Positions 11,449 through 23,400 of a stretch of DNA of 64,000 bases are shown in pieces (the stretch's first letter is position 1; every line of letters starts with the position of its first letter). A program made the translations under genes and the position numbers. The stretch comes from Hanleya hanleyi (lineage: Eukaryota > Mollusca > Polyplacophora > Lepidopleurida > Hanleyidae). The notes beneath the pieces are model-generated. The model was not told the origin of the DNA. It saw only the letters and a list, made by a program, of their open reading frames with translations, and ran no database searches. The DNA lies in NCBI GenBank assembly GCA_036873755.1, contig JAVTVY010017366.1:1-64000 (forward strand), given 5' to 3'.

Positions 11449-14400
11449 GTAAGTTCTATTGACAGTATTAATTCTCATTGGTCATTTGTGGTAATCCTGT
11501 TCATGTTTAATTGAGCATCCAAAGCTGTCATGGCGTCACCTTGATGGTGTGAGAATGGGTACTATGGTCATTCTGGATGCTTGACCAATAATCAGTGAGG
11601 TGCTGGAGAATTATCCCTATGGTGATGACCATGTCTACATATTGACAATGAACGTACATGTACATACATTGAGAAACGTGATCAAAGAAAGTACACATGC
11701 ATGAAAGTTTGGCTAAAAAATGTAATCCTATTCCAGTGTTTATGTTCTTAGGCAAGGAGTTGGCAGAACAACCAACAGAGATGGGATTTGTTGATACAGA
11801 TCTGCCAACAAATACATTTATCTACCTATGACTCTGAATGTGCCCTTAACTATTGTGTGCATCAGAGTAGATCTAAATATTATACCCGCCCCTTTTGTTC
11901 CAATGATTTCACCAACTAGTGAGTTAAAAGTTTGCAAATGGATGTAGATATACCATGGATATCACTAGATAGGTCATTCACAACCAAACAAGTATGAGGT
12001 GGGTATTACAATTCCCATTTGAGACAAGTTTTCATCTTCAGGGTTAAAATGTTTTCTTTGTAATCAACCTTGAAAGGCACATTGGATTATGGTGGTACAG
12101 GCCTCTCTCTACACAGGCTATAGCTGAAGCAATCCCATTGTGTAGCATTCCATTGATCATGCTGTAACTGTACACATAAACAAACTGTCAGGAAGCAAAG
12201 ACCCATTTGTTGGTCATCAATCCTCCCAGCAAGTACATGAAACACTGGAATAAAGAAGAGGAAGTGGTACTCTATACTGAGGTGATAAATCAGCTGTTGG
12301 ACTGTGGCAGTATTAAAGGCCTGGCTCAAATCTCTGGGGATATGAAGTAGCACTGTTTCTGACAGCTGATTGAGAACAATGTCCCAGTGGAGCAACCATT
12401 TGTTGTTCTGTGGACAGCCATACAAGCTGTTCAAATCAACATGCACTCCCAACCTGTATTGACCAAATGAAACCTCAGAGTTAATTTTTTCCCCCATGCA
12501 AATGTAACCTTGCAAGATAAATGAGATGAATTGATTGTACAGTACCCTGCATATCTTCTACTGCATCATTGTAACAGAGTATTTGTTTAGTGAAGTTTTA
12601 ACAAAAAAATAGTTGTTATTCCGACTCGTGATTTGAACTGAAGCATACCCGGTGCTATTTATCAAAAGACCAATCTAAATATCTCGCGTACTTCTCTTAT
12701 CAAAAAGGAATAGATTGTGGTTTTCTTGAAGGTTGATTTGGATGTTACTTTATTGGTTGAGGCTCCTAGAGGAGGGTTTTCTAATGGCAGACATCCCCAG
12801 GCTCTATTACCACTGAGGCGGCTCCCCCGGGGTGTTCACCGTTAATAACATGTATTTCAGCTGGCACCTGCTGCAGTGGCCAATTGATGAGTGCTCCTAC
12901 ATTTCATTGAGCACCTCTCTTTGATAGCTATTGATTTTTTGCGACTGTTTGGCCCGTCCTGTCTATTGCCTTGTTTACCAGAGCATTGTGGGAGAGCTGT
13001 GAAGAAATGACTCTTTATTCCGCTAACCTGTCTGGAATTGCTTCCGTCACTATGGCGTCCAGACATTTAGATGCGTCTGTAGGGCCTGCAGTTCATCAAC
13101 CTTCATTATCTGCCTATCGAAAATTGACGCAATCTCTCTTTATGATGAACATTTGTAAATGGCTGTAGTCAACCCAAACACTACCACAAACAACTTGTAA
13201 CTACATGTAACTTATACGGATTTCCCTTCTTCACAAACTGGACAATTTGATGGCAGATTATATTTCTCATCAGTGTTGGTAGAATTTTCTTTGGCGGGTA
13301 AATTGATTGATTGCCAGTCCACAGCTATTGACTTGTACAGATCATGATTGCCAGTCCACAGCTATTGACTTGTATGGGTCATAGTTCTACATGTACATGT
13401 GAATATGATACTATTCTATAATACAGTTCATGTTCAACCTACACACACACACAATTAGGGTATAATTAATCTTCAAAGAGTTGTTCCCCCTGATGATCTC
13501 AAAGAGTGTCATATCAATTGATACTTCATGGACAGTAGCCATAATATTCAGGCATAAGATTTGTCCATTAGCTGGATAATAAATGTTACAAAATACGTAG
13601 CCCTTTTCTAGTTCATGAATTAATTTCCATGTCTGAATATGTTAACAAATATTCAAATACGGTAAGTTCCCTAAGTATTCGCGACCCTAAGTAAATTCGA
13701 AAACGGATATAATATTATGTAGTTGTGCGATGGAAAAACTTCCAGATCAACGAGTTTCATCAGAATTAGTATTTGATAAACCTTGCAAACTTTTTTAGCA
13801 TTTTGAACCTAACCAATTGTAACAACTAAGTTGATTTTCATTATGTCTCAAACGAAATGTATCCAATGTTTAAACAGCGATTTCTCATAGTCATTAAATT
13901 GGGAATATTGCCGGTTTACGGGGACGTGCGATATTAAACAATGCCGATTGAAGAGAGCATACATTCAATATTATACTGAAAATATCAAAATGAAGAACTG
14001 GAAGTTACGTTTCATTCGGTCTTAAAAAAATATAATGCTGAAGTTTGACCGGACATTTGAACCACAGATTTTCTTAGTCGCGGGGTAGAGATTTACGATC
14101 AACCCCAACCCCAAGTTGCATTAATTTTGGCGACTGTATGCCATGTGCGCCTCACCCTAAAACCAGAAACGCGCTTGTTTGGGTCCGACTTCGGATTTTT
14201 TTTTCTGAAGACACGACTGTTGAGATTCCCAGCTATGATACTGAAAACATATTTTGTACTGTTCAGGCAAAAATAATTTAGAAACGTATCAGTTATTTGC
14301 GCTGAAAACTTACCTCACTTCCACTCTTTGCATTTCTTGTCTACAGGAAATATCACAGTAAGAATTTAAATGACACAGTTATCTCCCCTGCTAGTCACCT

Positions 14401-17400
14401 GATTGCATAGCTACCCACAATTCTACTTCCTTCTTGTTCTACTGCTTCGTAGGGCTGGAAGTAAACATTGTCAACTCCGTGAAAAAGTGCCTTTTCTAGC
14501 GAAACTACTCACAGTTGGATTACCTCAGACGTCTGATTTTCTGCAAGAAATCCTTTGGGAAGTATTCTCTAAGTTATCAGCGTAAAAATGGCTCAAAATA
14601 TGTCTCAAATGTCATGCATGTCTTGTGGAGGTGACAAGCCTAGTTATGACCTTCACTCAGTGTGTCCACCATGCCGCCAGGGTAGAATCTGTACATGGGA
14701 CACGGCCTGTGAAGAGTGTATTGTGTGGGCGCCCGGCATATTCCAGGTGTATCTGGCCGGTTCTCTGGCAGCTAACGAAGGAAATAGTGTTGTTTTGCCT
14801 GCCAATCTCGCAAACGAGACGTATGTAGCACAGTCTCCTCGTACTAATGTAGGCGAGGAGTCTAGGGGGTTTGTTAGTTCAGTAGCTGGGTCTTCATTAG
14901 TCAGCCTATTGGATGTAAATAAAGATAAACAAACGCCCCCCCCGCTCACGATACTTCCATTTCAGGCCAGGTGAAGGGTCAATCAGGTAAGGGATCGACC
15001 CGGTTGGTACAAGTGGAAGGAGTAATCGAAGATATGGAATCTGGTACTACGACGACTGTGGAAGTGGAGATTCCTATTGAGCGGACGCCTGGATGTGACG
15101 ATGAAGGGAAATCGGTGACGGACCCAGGCTTAGCGTGGGAAAGCCAGGGGACTCCGATCGCTCGATCGGAGTCAACTTATGATTATGAAAACTTGGGCAG
15201 CACCAGTGAGGAGCCTAATGTTAAATTTTCATTTGGGTCCGGGGTTGGGAAAATACCTTCCTCGACGCTGTCGAGGCATGGACTTCCCGGTCGCTCAGTT
15301 ACGCCTTTAACTGCTGCTTCCGGTTTGTCTGAATTTTCTCAACCTGCTTCCGGTTACTCTGGTGGCCTTCCTCGTTCCCTTGCCGAGACGTTTGTGTCTA
15401 CGAGCCTTCTGGGCCACCAGAGATTAAGGTTCCCGCAACAACGGCAGTATGGTATGTATTCAGGTACCCATAATATGTCAAATTTTTTGCCTGTGTCTGA
15501 GTTGCGTTATCAAGAACCCTCAATCAGACCAGTTCAAATTATGCGGCATCCGGTTGCTGGTCTACCTTCGCCCTTGCGTGGCTTAGGTCAGATATCTGCT
15601 TCCGGTGGTGTTCGAGGTACGGGACCGGGAATTTATCGTATGATGCGTCCTCCTATACGTGCTTCCGGTTTACGACCTCGTATGCCCGTTCACCGACCTT
15701 TACAGTGGCCGTGCTCACGTCCAGCTGGAGGGTCCTTGAGTGTGAACACACCTCGTCAGGCCTTGCTTCCGGTCCACTCTCAAGTGACTGATCCCACTTT
15801 GGCTGCCATACTGCGCGGTATGGAACAGCAACGTGAGGAAATGAAGGAATTGAGAGAGATGATGACCAGTCAATTCCGAAGTAGTACGCCACTGCTTCCG
15901 GTTTTGACTGAACAGTCTAGGAAACCGGAAGCTAATTTGTCGAGGACTATCCCTTCCAATACTCCCTCCTGGCAGGAAGCCCCGGAAGCTATGGAAGTGG
16001 ATAGGGACCAGTACGGTAGATCTGAATTTAATGAACCTACCAATACTGATCCGGATGCTAGGAAATATTATGAACTTATTTCCGGCATCTATGACTTAAT
16101 TCCTGATATGCAGCTTCCGGTCCCACATGCGGGGGATATTGAAACTGAATCAGGAGAGTCAAACCGGGTTACGAGGTCGGCTACCACGCTTCCGGCCTCA
16201 ACTGCTATTCATTCTATCTGCCATTTATTCCATAGAACGTTAGCAGAACCCGCTACGCAGGAGGAACGTGCTATAAGGTTGAGACCAAAAGCTCGCTTCC
16301 GCCCTGCAGGATCTTCTGGTCCGTTCCCAGTACAGAAGCCAAACACACGAAGTTACGGCGTACATAACTCACCGTTTAGCTTCCGGTCTGCAGAGGTGAA
16401 CGGCGACTTTCAGTATTTATGCTCTAGCAATACTAAAGTGCCTAGTAATCCGGATGTTCCTTGCACGAACAAACAGGCCGCAGTACTTGAGGAAACTGCT
16501 CGACAAGGAGTGGCGATTACGAATCACCTTGACTGGTTTCTTAAAGCCATAAAGGATGGTTTATTTTCGCTGTCGGGCGCGGACAGTCAAGAACAGTTAC
16601 AGGAGGGTATAAACCTCGTTCTTGACTACCAGAAGATTGCTTCCGGTGCTGTAGAAGATTTACTGGTACACAATGCCTACCTATCTTCTATGCTAGTGTA
16701 TTTAAGGAGAAAGGCCTTCATTCCTTTTATGCATAGTTACACACCGGAAGCTGTAAAGAGGAGTCTACTAGAGACATCTACGGCTCCTTCTTTACTGTTT
16801 GGTGATGCTGTTGCCGAAGTTCGACCTGAAATGGATCGTATAGAGCATGACAGGTCAGTTGCTTCCGGTGCTTCGTCTAAAAGACCTATGGCTTCCGGGT
16901 CGGGTCCAAAGGCGAAGAAGGCTAAGAAGAACCCGCCTAGTTCCAAGGCTAATAAGGGTGCTTCCGGCCAACAGCATAACCAAGCGCCTGCTTCTTTAGA
17001 GCCAAGAGTATCGACCTATGGCCATAAGAAGCAGGGTAAGGGGAAATCTAAGCAGTCAAAGAAGGATTCCTGATGTCTCGGGCCGTACCGGGTGGCTTCC
17101 GGTATGGCGGGAACACCGAGACATAATGTTTCCAGTTCCCCAACAACTAGACCTTCCGGTAGGGGGAAGGCTGCAGTTGTTTTGGAGGAACTGGATAAGG
17201 ATCGGGACGGAAGCGTGGGTCATTCGAACGATCAGATACGGCTATCGCCTATTGTTCGACACGCTTCCTCCCTTGATTGCTCATCCCCTTCCGTCTCGTA
17301 TACCATTACGAACGGGTCATCTATCAGCGATACAGTCCTCTGTGGACAAGCTGATAGAAAAGGCAGCTGTAATAGAGCTTCCGGTTTCGGACACGTCACC

Positions 17401-20400
17401 CGGGTTCTATTCGCCGGTCTTTCTGGTCCCCAAGAAAGACACGTCCGAGATGCGCATGGTTATAAACCTAAAGCGCCTCAACAAGGACTACCTCACTCCA
17501 CCGCCACACTTCCGCATGGAGTCCTTCCGGTCTATCCGGTCGGTACTCGGACAAGGGGAATGGCTGACTTCTCTGGATTTAAGGGATGCATACCTGCATA
17601 TCCCGATACATCCGGGGGACAGGAAGTACTTGAGATTCATGGTCGGCAAACGACGCTTCCAAATTCAAGTGCTTCCGTTCGGCCTATCCACTTCCCCTTG
17701 GGTGTTCACACGAGTGTTTACACCAGTGGCACAATTCCTGCACAGTCTAGGTATAAAGTACCACTTTTATATCGACGACTCCCTGCTAAGGAATGCCTGC
17801 AAGGAACAGTTAATCCTAGACACCCAGTTTGTCTTAAGGATGTTGACTTCTCTGGGATACATCCCACACGAAGAGAAATCAGAGCTGATTCCTTCACAAA
17901 GGCGCAAATTTCTGGGGGTGGAATACGATACGCTACGAGCTCTCGCCAAACCCCCAGAAGATCGATGGCTAAAGATAACGACGAAGATACCTCAGTTCCT
18001 CAAGTTATCTCAGGCCAGGGCTTTACACTTTGCTGCGATAATCGGCCTCTTGACGTCAACACAGGACGTAACCCCAAGAGGGCGGTTGCAGCTTCGGCCA
18101 CTAATGATTTACTTCAATCATCAATGGGTCGAAAGGCAGTTGAATCCGTGGATACCTGTAACACCGCTAGTCAAACAATGCCTCCAATGGTGGCTGGATC
18201 CACTCAACGTTATGCCAGGTGTGTCCCTACTTCCGTTTCGTCCGTCACATCACCTGTTCACGGACGCATCTATGGAAGGATGGGGAGCCCACCTCGAGTC
18301 CAAGTCGACATCCGGGTTATGGACAATCGAGGAACGCTCGTACCATATAAACGTGTTGGAGTTTATGGCAGTGACACATGCCATCCGCACGTGGGTGAGC
18401 GTATTGACCGACAAGAACCTGCTAGTTGCGACGGACAACACAACAGTCGTGTCCTATATCAACAAGCAGGGGGGGACGAGATCTCCGCAATTACAAAGCC
18501 AAGCGGAAATCTTTTTCGGTCTGTGTTGGGACAACAACATATCGGTGTTGGCCAGGCACATCCCGGGGGTACTGAACGTCTTAGCGGATTCGCTTTCACG
18601 ACGGAATCAGATAATTCCCACGGAGTGGCAACTTCACCCAGACATACTAAAACAAATAGCTCATGTCTGGGAGATGCCACACATAGATCTGTTCGCCACT
18701 CGGCGCAACAATCTACTGCCCCTGTTCATGTCGCCGGTTCCGGATCCGACGGCATATGCAGTGGACGCACTATCGCAGGACTGGTCAAGGATGGTAGCAT
18801 ATGCGTTCCCTCCTCCAGCTATCCTAGCGAAGGTACTTCAGAAGATCCGCGAACACATGTGTGTCGTTTACCTGATTGTTCCGTGGTGGCCAGCAAGGCC
18901 GTGGTTCCCGGAACTATTGGATCTTCTGGTAGATGTACCAAGACAGCTTCCGGTATGGCACAATCTACTGCGCCAGCCCGGAACGTCGACATTCCACAGC
19001 CAACCAGGACTGTTCCACTACCACGTGTGCAAGTGCTCAAGCAGCACTTCGCTCAGGCGGGATTTTCAGCGGAGGTTGGGCGCCGAATGGCACAATCTAT
19101 TCGACCGTCCTCTTCCGCTGTATACAACTCAAAGTGGGCAATCTTCGATCTTTGGTGTGGAGAGAGGGATGTTAATCCATCCTGCGCAACTATCCCTGAG
19201 ATAGCAGAGTTTCTATTGTACCTGTTCAGGGATAGGGGCCTGGTGCCTGCTACGGTAGAAGGTTATAGAGCGGCCATTGCTCAACCTATTCTACTGGGTA
19301 CTGGGATTAATCCCTCGACTGATCCAAACTTATCTGCACTAATCAAGTCATACAAGATAACTGGTCAGTCGGCTGTTCCGAAATTACCTAAGTGGGACTT
19401 AGCCTTAGTACTTCGGCAATTGGGAGAGCCACCTTTCGAGCCAATAGAAGCTATTGAGCTAAAATATTTATCATACAAAACTTCGTTTTTGTTGGCTCTT
19501 GCTTCAGCAGCTAGGGTGTCAGAGCTGCATGCGCTCGATAAAAGGAACATCAGACACTCTAGGAACTGGAGCAAGGTAGTTCTCACAACGGTTCCTGAGT
19601 TTGTGGCCAAGAATCAAGCCCTCTACGATTCCATATCTCGAGAGTTCACAATTCCAGCCTTATCTGATTTCCTTTCGTCCGGTCTTGAATCAGACATGTT
19701 AATGTGTCCGGTTCGGGCTCTTGCGTGTTACCTGAATCGTACAGAGGAGATCAGAGCGGGAAGGAGGTGTTTGTTTATCCCTTTCGATCCCAAAGCCAAA
19801 CAAGAAATAAGTAAAAACACTATCTCGAGTTGGCTCAAAAATACGATTCGGCTAGCGTACTCCACGGCTACTGATAGGCAAGCCGTGCTTGTAAACGTTT
19901 CGGGTCACGAGATTAGGGCATTAGCGGCATCATGGCCTCTATGGACCAACAGATCGGTGACTGACATTATGAGGGCGTGCTACTGGAGGTCAAACACGAC
20001 ATTTGCCTCCTACTATCTCCGGGACATGACGTTGGCATGTAACGACCTCTATTCCATCGGCCCACTTGTGACCGCACAGCGGGTGTCAGGGGGACCGAGG
20101 CCAGCAATATAGCTACAAAAGTCCGGGCGTACAGTTGTAACCCTGCTTGCGGGTGAGTGCATTTTTTCTCTCGGCCCCTTTCGAAAAAAAGGGGGGGGGG
20201 CGTATATTGCATCTCAGCCTTGAAGTCAGAGTAGCAACAGAGGTTCCCTGTGTACCATAGGCATACAGGTTATTACTGTTGTATGATTTCATGGATCCTC
20301 TGTGAGGTAGAAGATCTGTGATTTCTACTTTGAACTAGTCACTATGTATGGCATTTATCACTACCACGGATTGTATCAGTTTGCCCACCTACCTTACGGT

Positions 20401-23400
20401 GGCATTCTATGCAAAGAGTGGAAGTGAGGTAAGTTTTCAGCGCAAATAACAAAAAAATTTTACAAGTAAATTTTCTGTTATTAAGCTAAAACTTACCTCA
20501 CTTCCAGTGATGCCCACCCAACCTCCCCGCTATGATACATCCAGACCATGTATCGCAGTGGAACAAGAAGGAAGTAGAATTGTGGGTAGCTATGCAATCA
20601 GGTGACTAGCAGGGGAGATAACTGTGTCATTTAAATTCTTACTGTGATATTTCCTGTAGACAAGAAATGCAAAGAGTGGAAGTGAGGTAAGTTTTAGCTT
20701 AATAACAGAAAATTTACTTGTAAAATTTTTTTTTTCCAACGAACGCGGCGATTCAGAATATTTTACGGCCGTGGAATTCGCGGTGATGCATATACCGAAA
20801 TAAGTTTGCGCTCTTGTATTCAACAATATTTTTGAGCGAGTTTTTTACACTATTAGTGAAGATATTACTATACTTCTGACTTGATTATTGACACAAAAGT
20901 TGAATGTCGGAAGAGACGTTTACGTAAGACAGCCGAGATCATAGGCGGTAATTTGATAGCAACTGAAGCGGAGGTCGGAATAGTGGGTTGAGATTAAAAG
21001 TTAAAAAAACAAAAAAAGATGGAATAAACTAATAGGTTTTCTGTCTACTTATTCTCTAAATTATACTGTCTGAAATGTGAATTAATTTTGCTGAACCCAT
21101 GAGGTAATATTAGATAAAAACACGGTTGTACATTTGGCTGTTTTGTCATCATCATCTATCGATCTGTCTTTCGTCAGAAATATTCCAGAATACATTTACA
21201 TCTGAAACAGATTGAACCAATTTTTTATTTTTCATGAAAGTCGTGATCTCACTGTTACGAAGGCGTAATGTATTGAGGTTGTGTTGGCTGAATATATTAT
21301 GAAGCGGGAACCGTGTACAGGCTTCGAATTTGATGGCGGCAACGACGGCAATTGCCGTCGGTGCCCCATTAATTTGCCTACATGCCCTACAATTTCCACC
21401 AAGTACACGGCCACAACACGGCCGCCGTGAAGCCTCAAGTGGCCTACGTGACCCTAAGAATAAAACCAATCTTATTTCCTGTTCCTGATACCGTAAACAG
21501 CATCGTATAGTTTTACGACATCGGTAATTCGGGAGCCACCTGTTTTTGGTTCAATTACACTTCAATGGATGGTTCCCGTTTGGCAATCCGGATTACTCTC
21601 CTCTTGGTCAGCCTACAGAGGGCGGGTCGCTTAGTACTGTCATTGGATTGACAGTTGAAGTAAATAATGCGATTCTGCGACCAATTTTGGAACTGGAGAA
21701 GGGGGCTTCAAACATGCGGAAGCTAGATGCCTTCTTTCGTATTACTGGATAAGATCTTTTATCATTTGTATATTTAAAGACAGTATGTTGATACCTTTTG
21801 AATCTTTTACAACAACAGTTGTGAAAATGTTGTGATATTATATGCCAAGTTTCGCAAAATATGTGTGGGAATAGGATGGGGATATGTAAATATAGACAGG
21901 ACGTATGACTATAGAAGGCCCATTAAATAATAACACAGGCTTGGCGAAATTTCAGTTTTATTTATTTCATGGCAATATCTTCCATAAGACCTGCAAACAA
22001 TGTGGCTGCAGTGCCCTTAGTATATTAACACATTTGGCCTTGCTGCCTGGTCCATTGGCCTTGATGCCCCCAAAATCTGGTCATTGTCCAAGGCCAAAGT
22101 GGCCTTGCCCTATTTTCCTCCGAATTCAAAGCCTGCGTGTACAAGCGAAAGTTTGGCCCACGTGCCATGCTATCCAAGTATTGATCACGTGATGTTATTG
22201 CAACTCCGTATGGCGGGGAAAATGTACAACCAACACGTGGCATGCTGAAACTTTCATTCTTCCATGTCTACAGCCCCCACCTAATTCTATGAAAGTATTT
22301 TCATACATTTGTTAATAAAGGATCGAAGGGATACAGTGAATTGTTAGAATGGGCAAGCAATTCATGTCTTTCGTTTACCCGCTATTCATGGCGGGATGAG
22401 CTCGTTCCAGCTGGGAAGATTGTATATCGGCTCAGACGAGTTGGCCCTGATATGGGTCTCAGTCGAGTTGGCCCTGATATGGGTCTTCAGATAGTGTCGG
22501 GCGCTTGCTTAATTTGCTGTTCGTTTCATTGACATAAACAGTTTGAAAAGCCCTTCCCCAATATTTCTCAATGAAGAGCAATCAAGAAATTATTAGGTTT
22601 GATTCTCAATCTGAAAATGGCGTAATCTGTGTTTCTTCATTAGATCGTTATATATTTTCACGTAAACATCATTGGCGTCACTGGGATAGTTGTGCCCAGT
22701 CTTCTCGGCTGTGAAAAAAATTCTGCAAGAGTTCAAGCATGTCCTGAAGAGAAAATAAAGAAAATATCAGAAGGTCTAAGTGACAGAATATGCCCTTGTC
22801 CCGTATGTACTAATAAAACGATATACGCGAATTTGTGAGTTTAAATTGGCCGGGCGTCAGATGAAACTTATCTCTTCATTGTCAGCCGATCATTGATTAT
22901 TCGAACCTAATTTAATGGTTAAAGAGCAGAAATAATGCTTTATTTATCCTTTGATCAATTGCGAAATCTGACAAATCTAAACGCACAACAAACATTTCCC
23001 GGGTTTTGCTTCGGGGTTTCCCCTCGACCACACGTGTTCGTACCACTGAACTTCGCCGAAGTATATTAGGCGTCATTCTACACACAAAGTATAGTGAATG
23101 TCTCGTGGTTGTCGATCTTATATCATTTAAGAGTGCTGTCTGGAGTAAATATCACAAAATTAAAGAAACACCACAGTCGACGTATTGTGACCTTTCATTG
23201 TCGAACGGTATGGGCATTTAATATGGGGACTCTAATTTACGAAGTCGTCCGTTTTTCTGAACTGACCTGCACAAACTATTCGGAAGTGGTCAGTTTTTCA
23301 CGACTGCGATATTCACTTCCGGTCACGAATACTTAGGGAACTTACCGTGGACCTGGTTTTTATACGCCCGCCAAAAGGCGGACGTATTATGTGATGGCGG

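Larger units (their letters stand above)
14292..20732 (+). mobile_element. Complete DIRS-type tyrosine-recombinase retrotransposon
   Basis: It has the full DIRS anatomy. Inverted terminal repeats at 14,305-14,439 and 20,561-20,695 are identical over 135 bp by eye. The ends outside them are unique. An internal complementary region (20,411-20,506) carries the reverse complement of the left end joined directly to that of the right end. Between them are a gag-like frame, an RT/RNase H frame and a tyrosine-recombinase frame, all on the + strand, the same sense as AFF. There is no target duplication, as expected for recombinase-mediated insertion. Identical repeats imply a recent insertion. The right end falls in a T run (20,726-20,735), so it is uncertain by about 3 bp. 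Confidence 0.93.
13659..23348. mobile_element. Large TIR element split by a DIRS insertion
   Basis: Positions 13,659-13,686 and 23,321-23,348 are inverted copies over 28 bp with one mismatch, beginning ACGGTAAGTTCCCTAAGTAT. Subtracting the 6.4-kb DIRS leaves an element of about 3.25 kb. No transposase-like frame was seen in the remaining sequence, so it is probably non-autonomous. No unambiguous target duplication flanks it. A hairpin-capped repeat starts only about 14 bp beyond its right end. Confidence 0.65.

Noticed and set aside
17092..19020. Treating the first 640 codons of the recombinase frame as a distinct domain
   Set aside because: They lie opposite the RT frame and show no recognisable fold; kept only as a possible dual-coding observation.
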